Shown: positions 1 through 7,807, counted from the stretch's first letter. The stretch is DNA of 13,753 bases from Bacteroidota bacterium (GCA_012838685.1 DUOU01000277.1:1-13753), one strand, 5' to 3'. Notes: generated by a model from the letters alone, not told the origin. Translations and numbers: made by a program.

Positions 1-134
1 TTAACTCCAAATGAGGTACCCAATTCCGCCAATGGGCAACCCAACGCCTCAAAGATTATCTGGTGCAGGGCTACGCCATTAACGAAAAACGTCTGGCAGA
101 AAAACAACAGGAAGTGGAACACCTCAAAACAGGT
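1..134 (+). pseudogene. RhuM-like protein, 3' fragment with in-frame stop
   Basis: Reading the frame of the downstream methylase back to the window edge gives V/I-N-S-K, stop, then GTQFRQWATQRLKDYLVQGY. This matches the conserved RhuM-family core (typically VNS-x-R-GTQFR-x-WAT-x-LK-(D/E)YL). The stop is TGA at 12-14, exactly where the family usually has Arg; a single C-to-T change of CGA would create it. The following residues, to about AMAEQ (near 167), look like the RhuM linker helix. RhuM proteins are of uncertain function and often sit among type I restriction-modification genes and mobile elements. The start lies outside the window. The boundary with the methylase part is not sharp, so the end given is approximate. 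The motif match is clear; the nonsense-mutation reading is an inference. Confidence 0.7.
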
Positions 135-1580
135 ATCCGCATCCTTAACCGTGCAATGGCGGAGCAAACTACGGCCGAAGAATTGAACAAACCGCCGTAC
201 AACAAGGGTTTGAGACTTCCACGCATTAAAGATGTAGAGGGCAAGGAGATTCCTGGGGGTGAGTTTTGCGATTGGGAAACCTTATCGGGCAAACGGGGTG
301 CGGAGCTTGAGTCGTTCTATTCCCAACTGCTTCGCGGTTTAAGTACCGAAAAAGGGATGTTGGGACATATCTTCACCAAAAGCCAGAACAAAATACAGGA
401 TCCGGCAAAACTTTTAAGGGTTATCAATATGATTGACCAAGAGGACTGGTCGCTGATGGGTGCCGATGTGAAAGGCAAAATATACGAGGGTCTGCTCGAA
501 AAGAACGCCGAAGATACCAAATCGGGAGCAGGACAATATTTTACGCCGCGTGCGTTGATTAAAACGATGGTTGCCTGTGTACAGCCAAAACCGATGAAAA
601 CCATTGCCGATCCGGCTTGCGGTACGGGTGGTTTCTTTTTGGCCGCTTACGATTGGCTGGTGGAACATCACCAACTCGACCGCGAGGAAAAGGAGTTTTT
701 GAAAAATAAAACGTTCCACGGCAATGAGATAGTGGCGAACACGCGCCGTTTGTGCTTAATGAATATGTATCTGCACAATATCGGCGATATAACCGGCGAA
801 AGTTTTATTTCATCGAGCGATGCGCTGATAGCCGATTCGGGAAAACGTTTTGATTATGTTTTGGCAAATCCGCCCTTTGGCAAAAAGAGCAGCTACACGG
901 TGACAAACGAAGCAGGCGAAGCCGTAAAAGAAGATTTAAGTTACAACCGTCAAGACTTTTGGGAAACAACCTCGAACAAGCAGCTCAACTTTTTGCAGCA
1001 TATAAAAACTATGCTCAAAGTTACGGGACAGGCAGCCGTTGTTTTGCCCGATAATGTATTGTTTGAGGGTGGCGCCGGTGAAGAGGTACGCAAACAATTG
1101 ATGCTTACAACAGATTTGCACACCATTTTACGATTGCCGACAGGTCTCTTTTACGCACAAGGCGTAAAAGCGAATGTGCTGTTTTTTGACAATCGCCCGG
1201 CAAGTAAAGAGGCGCATACAAAGGAGATTTGGTTTTACGATTATCGTACCAACGTACACCATACATTGAAGAAAAAGCCGATGACCACAGCCGATTTGGC
1301 TGAATTCGTAAAACTCTACAATCCCGAAAACCGCCACAAACGTGCGGAAACCTGGAGCGAGGAAAACCCCGATGGACGTTGGAGAAAATTCACTTACGAA
1401 GAGATATTGGCAAGAGATAAAACCAACTTGGATATTTTCTGGCTTAAAGACAAAAGCCTGACCGACTTGGATAATTTGCCCGACCCCGATATTTTGGCAA
1501 GCGAGATTATCGAAAACATTGAATCGGGTTTAAATAGTTTCAAAGAAATTATGGAAACGATAAACGGACAAAGTGAATAG
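63..1580 (+). CDS. hsdM: Type I restriction-modification DNA methylase subunit HsdM, N-terminally altered
   Basis: N6-adenine DNA methyltransferase subunit of a type I restriction-modification system; it normally works with HsdS for target recognition. Visible landmarks are the block YEGLLEKNAEDTKSGAGQYF (residues 141-160), the SAM-binding motif DPACGTGGF (183-191) and the catalytic NPPFG (269-273). The C-terminal part appears complete. The GTG at 63 is only the first possible start after the TGA at 12; residues 1 to about 35 belong to a RhuM-like domain, not to HsdM. The usual N-terminal helical domain of HsdM, which contacts HsdS and DNA, is missing: HsdM similarity begins around residue 48 (GLRLPRIKD). 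The gene therefore looks like an in-frame rhuM-hsdM fusion made by deletion. No hsdS or hsdR follows. It may be an inactive remnant or an orphan methylase; anything upstream is outside the window. Confidence 0.85.
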   Translation: MQGYAINEKRLAEKQQEVEHLKTGIRILNRAMAEQTTAEELNKPPYNKGLRLPRIKDVEGKEIPGGEFCDWETLSGKRGAELESFYSQLLRGLSTEKGMLGHIFTKSQNKIQDPAKLLRVINMIDQEDWSLMGADVKGKIYEGLLEKNAEDTKSGAGQYFTPRALIKTMVACVQPKPMKTIADPACGTGGFFLAAYDWLVEHHQLDREEKEFLKNKTFHGNEIVANTRRLCLMNMYLHNIGDITGESFISSSDALIADSGKRFDYVLANPPFGKKSSYTVTNEAGEAVKEDLSYNRQDFWETTSNKQLNFLQHIKTMLKVTGQAAVVLPDNVLFEGGAGEEVRKQLMLTTDLHTILRLPTGLFYAQGVKANVLFFDNRPASKEAHTKEIWFYDYRTNVHHTLKKKPMTTADLAEFVKLYNPENRHKRAETWSEENPDGRWRKFTYEEILARDKTNLDIFWLKDKSLTDLDNLPDPDILASEIIENIESGLNSFKEIMETINGQSE

Positions 1581-1669
1581 CATATAAAAATTGCCAGTAC
1601 CTAACGAGTGGTCATACGCCATAAGGGGTTTAGTGGTATATCAAGCGTTTCAGCTCGCATCAAGGTTCG

Positions 1670-1694
1670 GCAGACCGCTTTCGCGGTTTTCTGC
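1670..1694. repeat. Interrupted hairpin in worn accessory DNA
   Basis: GCAGA-CCGC, loop TTTC, GCGG, three unpaired T, TCTGC: nine base pairs with one bulge. No T-run follows on either strand, so it is not a standard intrinsic terminator. It lies between hsdM and a frameshifted minus-strand frame. It could be a relic of a mobile-element site such as a transfer origin, but I cannot identify it. Confidence 0.4.
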
Positions 1695-1737
1695 TAAGCG
1701 CGATTCAGAGCCGTTGGAAGTGAATTTATTTTTTGTT

Positions 1738-1873
1738 CTATGCTTGTTCCTGTCGCGATTGCTGTTCTTGCTCTTGTGTCTGTTCAATAGGAGGTATCTG
1801 CGGTTGTTGCTTCTGTTTCAGCCACTCTTGGTATTCTATCTCCGCTTTCTCTTCTCGCCTCCATATGCTTCAT
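1738..1873 (-). pseudogene. Frameshifted Gln-rich protein remnant
   Basis: On the minus strand a frame ending at the TAG at 1738-1740 encodes REEKAEIEYQEWLKQKQQ and then a Gln/Glu/Pro-rich tail ending QEQA. It is closed upstream by a TGA at 1870-1872. The neighbouring frame, open upstream, reads AEQPQRIMKHMEARRE and would join it smoothly with a one-base shift near 1852-1860. The joined product has protein-like composition: a charged amphipathic helix and a Gln-rich tail. I do not recognise the family. Such tails are common in plasmid and conjugative-element proteins of Bacteroidales, which fits a decayed mobile segment, but this is a guess. It may also be chance. Confidence 0.3.
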
Positions 1874-1905
1874 TATCCGTTGCGGTTGTTCCGCCCTTGA
1901 TACAA

Positions 1906-1938
1906 ATACAGCCCGAATGATAAACAAACGGGCTGTAT
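1906..1938 (-). terminator. Intrinsic terminator downstream of the cupin gene
   Basis: A perfect 10-bp inverted repeat (ATACAGCCCG / CGGGCTGTAT) with a 13-nt loop starts 20 nt after the cupin stop codon. On the minus strand it is followed by TTGTATC, a weak T-rich tail. Confidence 0.55.
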
Positions 1939-1957
1939 ACCGGTACTTGCAAGCAGT

Positions 1958-2305
1958 TTACCACTTCACGGCGCCATTCAAAATATTGCCGTCCATCGCG
2001 TCTTCCGAGGTAAAAGTATCTACTTTATATTGTACGCAAAGCATTATAAGCGGCTCTGTTCCATTGTTGCGTACGGAGCGTTTACCGGCGGGTGCTACAC
2101 GGACTACACTTCCTTCTGAGATGGGAAATACCTTGCCGTCCACTTGAAATTCCCCTTTTCCTTTAAGAAAGAAATAGAGCTCTTCATGTGTCTTATGGGT
2201 ATGAAGAAAACCTGTTTCTGTCCCAGGTTGGAATAATTGGAATGAAAATTCACTCCCTGTGGCTTGAAGCGCCGCGCCTCTGAACCCTAAGGTTATAAAG
2301 ACCAA
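1958..2305 (-). CDS. Small cupin-domain protein, 5' end probably eroded
   Basis: Single-domain cupin, a beta-barrel of the mannose-6-phosphate-isomerase/germin type. The metal-binding motif 1 is clear: HTHKTHEELYFF then GKGEFQVDG, giving the H-x-H and downstream Glu ligands; motif 2 is weaker, around VAPAGKRSV. The ligand and reaction cannot be read from the sequence. The longest open frame starts at a TTG (2303-2305) directly after an in-frame TGA, and related proteins have roughly ten or more residues before the LGFRG-like strand. An ATG at 2331-2333 opens another frame (MTDYPAL...) that leads into the same place, so a frameshift near 2290-2305 could have removed the true start. Treat as a possible pseudogene. 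It diverges from the DUF5916 gene downstream. Confidence 0.65.
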   Translation of the reverse strand: MVFITLGFRGAALQATGSEFSFQLFQPGTETGFLHTHKTHEELYFFLKGKGEFQVDGKVFPISEGSVVRVAPAGKRSVRNNGTEPLIMLCVQYKVDTFTSEDAMDGNILNGAVKW

Positions 2306-2424
2306 CAGCGGTCAAAGCAGGGTAATCTGTCATAATTTCTCGCAAAATTTATTGGTGATTTCAAATTATCATTATCTTGTTAGGTGATTTTCAAACACTT
2401 TTAACAAATTTTTACAGTTTTAAA

Positions 2425-4596
2425 ATGAAATATTTTTTCTCCATAACAGTAATGCTCTTTTTGTTGGGCGTGTCGTCCGCATCGGGTCAATCCAGGGCCG
2501 TAAACAGGGACAAATACATTATGAATATTTACCAGACCAATGAAAAGATCGACTTGGATGGAATACTTGACGAAGATGTCTGGAAAACCGCCGAGCGAAC
2601 GGAAAAATTCCAAAGAGTAACTCCTACGGATACAGGTTTTGCCATAGCGCAGACCGTGGTGATGGTTACTTATGACGAAACCAACTTTTATGTTGGAGCT
2701 GTTTGCTATGACCCCACTCCGGGGAAAAGGCCCGTTGCCTCTTTGAAACGCGATTTTAGTTTTATGAGCAATGATAATTTCGGGATATTCCTGGATCCCT
2801 ATAACGACCAGACCAACGGCTTTATCTTTTATCTCTCCGCCGCGGGAGTCCAGTATGAAGGGCTGATATCAAACGGCAGCAGCGTTAATGGAAGTTGGGA
2901 TACAAAGTGGAGGAGCTCGATTATGAGCTATGACGACAAATGGGTGGTAGAATTCGCCATTCCTTTCCGTAGCCTCAAATATTTTGAAGGCGATACCCAA
3001 TGGGGGATCAACTTCGGTCGCCTGGATCTGAAGACCAACGAAAAATCTGCCTGGGCGGCGGTGCCGCGACAGTTTACCCATAGCAACCTCGCTTTTACCG
3101 GAACCTTGAACTGGGACAAACCTCTTGGAAAATCGGGGTTGAGTTTTTCTCTGATTCCTTACGTTACGGGCAAGGTAACCAAAAATAACGATCCTGTGGA
3201 AGAGGAGGCCAAGTGGGGCGGTAATGCGGGATTTGACGCGAAAGTGCAATTGTCAACCTCTTTGAACCTCGACGTAACGGTAAATCCCGATTATTCCCAG
3301 GTGGAGGAGGACCGACAGGTGATCAACCTTGATAGGTTTGAAATATCGTTCCCCGAGAGGCGGCAGTTTTTTCTCGAAAACAGCGACCTGTTCGCCGGAT
3401 TGGGAAACAGTAGCGCCCGTCCCTTTTTCTCCAGAAGGGTAGGACTCAGTGTCCCTGTTTACGGGGGGATAAGGCTGAGCGGAAGCCTGGGAGATAAATT
3501 GAGAGTAGGACTTATGGATATCCAGACCGGGGAGAAAGATGATATACCGGCAGCCAACTTCGCAGTTGCCGCGCTGCAACGACAGGTTTTCAGCCGCTCC
3601 AACATTACAGGTTTTTTTATCAATAAGGATATCACCGGCAATTACGTGGATACTCTTTATAACGGATACCGGTATAACAGGGTAGCGGGAATTGAATACA
3701 ACCTGGCAAGCGCCGATAATCGCTGGAATGGAAAGGCCTTTTACCACCAGTCGTTTTATCCCGGAGCGGCGGCAGATGCCGCCGCCATCGCCGGTAATCT
3801 AAAATATGAAACCCAGTATTTTAGCGCCAGTCTGGCATCTTCATGGATAGGATCGGACTATATCGCTGAGGTAGGATACATCAGAAGAATAGGGTACTTT
3901 CAGGTCAGTCCATCGCTGGGTTACACTTTTTATCCCTCATCCAGCAGGGTTCTTAGTCATGGTCTCGGGTTGAGCTTAAGCATGATAACCGATCCCGGTT
4001 TTACCCTCACGGATAGAAGTACGGGACTCTCATATAGTATTGGTTTTCAGGACAGGAGTAGTTTAGCGTTCTCGCTTAACGAGGACTTTGTACTGCTTGA
4101 CCGTGATTATGACCCTACAAACTCCGGGGGACTCAGGCTCTCCGCCGGCGAATCGTTCGACTGGATATCGGGTGATGTGACCTTTCGTTCAGACGCGAGA
4201 AAACTCTTTTCGTACACACTGGGCGCGGGATATGGCGGTTATTATAACGGAACCAGGTTGAACATGAACAGCACTGTCAGCTATCGTTTCCAACCTTATG
4301 GAAGCGTGTCGGTTTCAGGAAACTACAATAATATCTCACTGCCTGAGCCATATAAAAGCGCCGCTTTGGTACTGATCAGCCCCAGGCTTGACATCACCTT
4401 CACCGACAAAATATTTTTGACAACTCTGGTGCAGTACAACAATCAGACGGAGAACCTTAATATGAACATACGTTTCCAGTGGCGTTTCGCTCCCGTATCC
4501 GACCTGTTTATTGTATATACCAGCAACTCATATACGGACGACTTCACCAACAAAAACAGGGGATTGGCGTTGAAGATATCCTACTGGTTCAATTAG
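2425..4596 (+). CDS. DUF5916 outer-membrane protein with N-terminal CBM9-like domain
   Basis: About 723 residues from the ATG at 2425, chosen because it begins a typical signal peptide (MKYFFSITVMLFLLGVSSAS, cleaved near GQS); the ATG at 2377 would put 16 unlikely residues in front. After the signal comes a carbohydrate-binding family 9-like beta-sandwich (roughly residues 30-200: DLDGILDEDVWKTAE, then FGIFLDPYNDQTNGF and VVEFAIPFRSLKY). The DUF5916 hallmark follows: VNPDYSQVEEDRQVINLDRF, FPERRQFFLENSDLF and PFFSRRVGL. The rest is rich in alternating aromatic and polar strands and ends in an aromatic residue (KISYWFN), as expected for an outer-membrane beta-barrel. The family's substrate is unknown; some copies sit beside glycan or peptide utilisation genes. 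It stands alone between a divergent cupin gene and a tRNA. A second family member lies at 10279-12426. Confidence 0.85.
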   Translation: MKYFFSITVMLFLLGVSSASGQSRAVNRDKYIMNIYQTNEKIDLDGILDEDVWKTAERTEKFQRVTPTDTGFAIAQTVVMVTYDETNFYVGAVCYDPTPGKRPVASLKRDFSFMSNDNFGIFLDPYNDQTNGFIFYLSAAGVQYEGLISNGSSVNGSWDTKWRSSIMSYDDKWVVEFAIPFRSLKYFEGDTQWGINFGRLDLKTNEKSAWAAVPRQFTHSNLAFTGTLNWDKPLGKSGLSFSLIPYVTGKVTKNNDPVEEEAKWGGNAGFDAKVQLSTSLNLDVTVNPDYSQVEEDRQVINLDRFEISFPERRQFFLENSDLFAGLGNSSARPFFSRRVGLSVPVYGGIRLSGSLGDKLRVGLMDIQTGEKDDIPAANFAVAALQRQVFSRSNITGFFINKDITGNYVDTLYNGYRYNRVAGIEYNLASADNRWNGKAFYHQSFYPGAAADAAAIAGNLKYETQYFSASLASSWIGSDYIAEVGYIRRIGYFQVSPSLGYTFYPSSSRVLSHGLGLSLSMITDPGFTLTDRSTGLSYSIGFQDRSSLAFSLNEDFVLLDRDYDPTNSGGLRLSAGESFDWISGDVTFRSDARKLFSYTLGAGYGGYYNGTRLNMNSTVSYRFQPYGSVSVSGNYNNISLPEPYKSAALVLISPRLDITFTDKIFLTTLVQYNNQTENLNMNIRFQWRFAPVSDLFIVYTSNSYTDDFTNKNRGLALKISYWFN

Positions 4597-4769
4597 GATA
4601 ACAGATTCCGGGTGCCGCTCTCTTTGCCTTATCGGGCAAAAGCTATTTGCTCCGTTAAGCTTCCGTGAATTTCCGGTTTTGAAAGGTACCGTTTCCAAAA
4701 AACTAAAATTTTGGAGCAAGTGTAACAAATTTGTTTAAAACACCGGTCTGATGGTAGGCATTATCTATG

Positions 4770-4802
4770 TATTTTGAAACTATTTTGAAACTATTGTGAA
4801 GT
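4770..4802. repeat. 11-bp tandem direct repeat, three copies
   Basis: Two exact copies of TATTTTGAAAC (4770-4791) are followed by a third, TATTGTGAAGT, with three mismatches. The period is close to one helical turn. It lies in the non-coding stretch between the DUF5916 gene and tRNA-Pro. It could be a row of regulator sites or just a short slippage repeat. The remaining bases of 4597-4869 show no gene; there is only a weak 6-bp hairpin near 4626-4643 (TTTGCC/GGCAAA) without a T-run. Confidence 0.6.
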
Positions 4803-4860
4803 CAATATAGCAAATTAGTAAGAATTTGGGCAAATATATGGCATAAACGGCAAAATAGGC

Positions 4861-4902
4861 CAAAAACAATAAGGGCCGCAATACAATGTATTACAGCCCT
4901 TT
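4861..4902 (-). terminator. Intrinsic terminator of tRNA-Pro
   Basis: On the minus strand, AAGGGC and GTAATAC pair with GTATTG and GCCCTT around an ATT loop (arms at 4871-4885 and 4889-4902), followed by ATTGTTTTTG. It begins 8 nt after the tRNA 3' end. Confidence 0.8.
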
Positions 4903-4909
4903 ATCTTTG

Positions 4910-4983
4910 TCGGGATGGTCCGACTCGAACGGACGACCCCTTGCACCCCATGCAAGTGCGCTAGCCAACTGCGCCACACCCCG
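4910..4983 (-). tRNA. tRNA-Pro (anticodon GGG)
   Basis: A full cloverleaf of 74 nt can be folded. Acceptor stem CGGGGTG/CATCCCG with one G-U pair; D arm GCGC/GCGC with a 9-nt loop; anticodon stem CTTGC/GCAAG around loop ATGGGGT (U33, anticodon GGG at 34-36); 5-nt variable loop; T arm GTCCG/CGGAC with loop TTCGAGT; discriminator A. The CCA end is not encoded (CAA follows). C1-G72 is a proline-tRNA identity feature in bacteria and supports the reading. It decodes CCC and CCU. It is transcribed alone and ends at the terminator just beyond it. Confidence 0.93.
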
Positions 4984-5169
4984 ATAATCGCATCAACCGA
5001 TGTCGACAAGATTGTCGCGAAAGTAATTAACTTTTTGGACTTTTCAAGGCCGATCTGTTTTTCTTTGTTCCAAATATTGTATGTTGATAATGGAGGGGCT
5101 CCACTGTTAAAAATAGTTATATTAGCGACCGATATTATTTAATATTAATTCATATAGACGAGACGGGTT

Positions 5170-6123
5170 ATGGAAACAAAGGGAAATAGTGAACATGTCA
5201 GGTGCCTGATAATAGGCTCCGGTCCGGCGGGATATACCGCGGCAATTTACGCTGCAAGGGCAAATTTAAACCCTGTGCTTTATACCGGACTGCAAATGGG
5301 GGGTCAATTGACGACAACCACCGAAATAGAGAATTTTCCCGGTTATCCTGAAGGAGTTTCCGGTAACGATATGATGGAAGATTTTCGCAGGCAGGCAGAG
5401 CGGTTCGGTACTGATATCCGTTTCGGGATCGCTACTGATGTCGATTTTTCGGGGAAAGTGCGCAAGGTTGTTATAGATGGCGAAAAACATATCGAAGCTG
5501 ATGCGGTGATCATAGCTACAGGCGCCACGGCACGTTACCTGGGACTTGAGGCTGAAAAAAAATATGCCGGACAGGGAGTCTCGGCCTGCGCGACATGCGA
5601 CGGATTCTTTTACAGGAACAGGGATGTAGCCGTAGTAGGAGGGGGCGATACCGCGGCCGAGGAGGCAACCTATTTGGCCAGTTTGTGCAACAAGGTTTAT
5701 ATGATAGTCAGGAGAGATGAGCTAAGGGCATCAAAGGCGATGCAGGAAAGAGTGATGAAAACCCCGAATATCGAGATATTATGGGAACATCAGGCCATTG
5801 ACCTGTTTGGGGAAAAGGGTGTTGAAGGGGCAGTTTTGGTCAAAAAGAAGGGAACCCCTCTTGAGGAGACAGTAAAAATAGATATACACGGTTTTTTTCT
5901 CGCCATTGGACACACCCCCAATTCGGATATCTTCAAAAAATATGTTGATACCGATGAGGCCGGATATATCAAAACTATAGCGGGAACATCAAAAACAAAC
6001 GTGCAGGGGGTTTTTGCCGCCGGTGATATCCAGGATCCGCGTTACAGGCAAGCCGTTACCGCTGCCGGTTCGGGATGTATGGCGGCAATCGATGTGGAGC
6101 GTTATTTGGCCGAATCGCGATAA
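5170..6123 (+). CDS. trxB: Thioredoxin-disulfide reductase
   Basis: Cytoplasmic FAD/NADPH flavoenzyme that reduces thioredoxin. The 317-residue length is normal for the low-molecular-weight bacterial type. Landmarks in order: FAD-binding GSGPAG (16-21), GGQLTTTTEIENFPGYP (44-60), redox-active CATC (140-143), NADPH-binding GGGDTA (157-162), and the second FAD motif GVFAAGDIQD near the C-terminus. The ATG at 5170 fits the family start, with a short N-terminal extension before the first strand. The leader has no strong Shine-Dalgarno sequence, as is usual in Bacteroidales. It is probably monocistronic: the next gene is convergent, and tRNA-Pro upstream is divergent. Stretch 4984-5169 holds only its leader; I see no clear promoter. 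Confidence 0.96.
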   Translation: METKGNSEHVRCLIIGSGPAGYTAAIYAARANLNPVLYTGLQMGGQLTTTTEIENFPGYPEGVSGNDMMEDFRRQAERFGTDIRFGIATDVDFSGKVRKVVIDGEKHIEADAVIIATGATARYLGLEAEKKYAGQGVSACATCDGFFYRNRDVAVVGGGDTAAEEATYLASLCNKVYMIVRRDELRASKAMQERVMKTPNIEILWEHQAIDLFGEKGVEGAVLVKKKGTPLEETVKIDIHGFFLAIGHTPNSDIFKKYVDTDEAGYIKTIAGTSKTNVQGVFAAGDIQDPRYRQAVTAAGSGCMAAIDVERYLAESR

Positions 6124-6130
6124 AAGCGCA

Positions 6131-6167
6131 TAAAAAAAGAAGAGGCCGCCCTTTTGGGACAGCCTCC
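6131..6167 (-). terminator. Intrinsic terminator of the Gfo/Idh/MocA gene
   Basis: On the minus strand GAGGC...GCCTC forms a hairpin with inner CCC/GGG pairing and a TTTT-complement loop, followed by TTCTTTTTTTA. It lies between the convergent trxB and oxidoreductase stops. The plus-strand side has no T-run, so it mainly serves the minus gene. Confidence 0.8.
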
Positions 6168-6189
6168 TGAAAACAGTTAGAAGTGGTTA

Positions 6190-7692
6190 TTATAGTGTCC
6201 AACCTCTTCTATATTCATAATGGAGCAAATCATTCGCTTCATCGGAATTGGTAAATCTCATATTCTCGCCGTCATATTCGAGCGTGATATTTTTTGGCGC
6301 CATTTTCACGGCAATACTTGCCAATGCCATTATCTCGCCCAAATTACCGGAATGTTCGAAGTCATTCGAAGATTTGGTGTTGTTCTTGATAGCTATTATC
6401 CAATCCTCATAAATATCACCGGAACCCCGCTTGATCCATGGGGTTGGTCTCGTGTATTTAAGCATGGCGGACTCGGGTATAAGGGTGGAGCCGGAGCCTC
6501 GGCTACCTGACATCATGATACCCTTATCTCCGTAGTATGTAACCGCATCTACATTGCGACCATCTTCCAGTACGTCAGGACGAGGTGGTTTTAATTGGCC
6601 ATCATACCAGGTCAGTGTTACGGGAGGATTGGCTCCTCGCGCGGGGAACTCATATGTAATGAATTCGCATGCCGGCCAGAATTCGTCACTGAAACGGGTC
6701 GGACAAGCATGGATTTTTGTGGGGTATTTAAGCTCAAGAGCCCAAATAGGAGCATCAAGAATATGCGAGCCCCAGTCTCCCATTGCCCCGGTTCCGTAAT
6801 CTTGTAATCCGCGCCAGTTGAAATGGCATATATCAGGGTGATATGGTTTGACAGGAGCGCAACCCAACCATAGATCCCAATCCAGGGTAGATGGTACGGG
6901 TACTCCCGCGGGTCTTTGAAGATCGCCTTGTGGCCAGCTGGGAGCGCCTGTGTAGGCGTCAACCCTGGTAATTTTACCAACAGCGCCGGATTGAACCATC
7001 TCAACGGTCTGGCGTGTACCTTCAGTGGCATGTCCCTGGTTGCCCATCTGTGTTACCACGTTCATCTCCTTGGCGATGCGTCTCAGTTCGCGCGACTCAA
7101 AGACAGTTTTACAAATAGGTTTCTCCACATATACATGTTTTCCCATTTTCATGGCGTAAGCCGCTATTGGAGCGTGCATATGATCAGGTGTTCCGATGGT
7201 GATGGCATCAATTTCCTTCTCGGTGTCGAGCATCTTACGAAAATCCTGGTAAACTTTTGCCTTTGGATAGCCCTTTATGACATGAGCCGAAAAATCCAAA
7301 TCCACATCGCACAGGGCATAGATATTGCCGAGCCTTTTGGGAGCTCTTTGTTGTTGGGCCGCTTGTTGTTGCTGCTGTGGTTGTTGCGCTTGCATTTGTT
7401 GCTGTCGTGCCGCCTGCTCCGCAAGTTGTTGAGCAGTGTAAGGTTGTCCTGTGTTGCTTCGTTGAGGTCTTACAATAGGAACATCGGGATCCGCTATTCC
7501 CTGAAGGTTTGATGCGCCTCTTGCTCCAATTCCTATTCCGGCAACATTGATCATGTCACTGGGTTGGGGAATTCCCCGGCCGGCAAGTACATTGCTGGGA
7601 ACGATGGTAAGTGTCGCGGACGCGAGCCCCATTGTACCCAGGAAGCCGCGTCTCGAGAGATTTTGTCTCTCTTTCTGGAAATCTTTTTTCAT
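6190..7692 (-). CDS. Tat-exported Gfo/Idh/MocA-family oxidoreductase
   Basis: NAD(P)-dependent sugar oxidoreductase family, 500 residues. The N-terminus has a twin-arginine motif SRRGFL (13-18), a hydrophobic stretch and a cut near VLAG, so it should be exported folded with its cofactor. The Rossmann fold starts with GIGIGARG (52-59) and continues through LCDVD (127-131) to the catalytic EKP (190-192); the C-terminal half has GDWGSH (305-310), typical of the Bacteroidota periplasmic branch. Between the first two Rossmann strands sits a Gln/Ala-rich insert (about 88-116). Members of this superfamily oxidise sugar hydroxyls, often at C3. In C-glycoside deglycosylation (DgpA type) such an enzyme makes the 3-keto substrate for the two-subunit lyase. 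The divergent genes at 8689-10128 match that lyase, so a shared pathway is likely but not shown. Its own substrate cannot be read from sequence. Confidence 0.9.
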   Translation of the reverse strand: MKKDFQKERQNLSRRGFLGTMGLASATLTIVPSNVLAGRGIPQPSDMINVAGIGIGARGASNLQGIADPDVPIVRPQRSNTGQPYTAQQLAEQAARQQQMQAQQPQQQQQAAQQQRAPKRLGNIYALCDVDLDFSAHVIKGYPKAKVYQDFRKMLDTEKEIDAITIGTPDHMHAPIAAYAMKMGKHVYVEKPICKTVFESRELRRIAKEMNVVTQMGNQGHATEGTRQTVEMVQSGAVGKITRVDAYTGAPSWPQGDLQRPAGVPVPSTLDWDLWLGCAPVKPYHPDICHFNWRGLQDYGTGAMGDWGSHILDAPIWALELKYPTKIHACPTRFSDEFWPACEFITYEFPARGANPPVTLTWYDGQLKPPRPDVLEDGRNVDAVTYYGDKGIMMSGSRGSGSTLIPESAMLKYTRPTPWIKRGSGDIYEDWIIAIKNNTKSSNDFEHSGNLGEIMALASIAVKMAPKNITLEYDGENMRFTNSDEANDLLHYEYRRGWTL

Positions 7693-7799
7693 ATCAGTTT
7701 TTTTTAGCGTTAGGATTAGTTGTGTAATTAATTGCGTTCAAGTATCAGATAAAACAGTCCGAACTTTATATTTGAAATCCGGATGGAAGACAGACCTCT

Positions 7800-7807
7800 C
7801 AAATATA
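7800..7807 (-). promoter_or_regulatory. Possible Bacteroidota -7 box for the oxidoreductase gene
   Basis: TATATTTG on the minus strand matches TAnnTTTG and lies 107 nt upstream of the ATG at 7692. No convincing -33 TTG was found at the usual spacing, and the region is AT-rich, so chance is possible. Confidence 0.3.

Noticed and set aside
1591..1920. Plus-strand Leu/Phe-rich open frame of 109 codons resembling a membrane protein
   Set aside because: The Leu-rich run is the complement of the Gln/Glu-rich minus-strand frame; no credible start context.
3253..3747. 164-codon minus-strand frame
   Set aside because: Antisense to the well-supported DUF5916 gene, with no recognisable domain.
4815..5142. 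Open frames on both strands across tRNA-Pro
   Set aside because: They run through the tRNA and its terminator and have no protein-like features.
6916..7512. 198-codon plus-strand frame
   Set aside because: Antisense shadow of the Gfo/Idh/MocA gene; its Leu-rich end is the complement of the Gln-rich insert.
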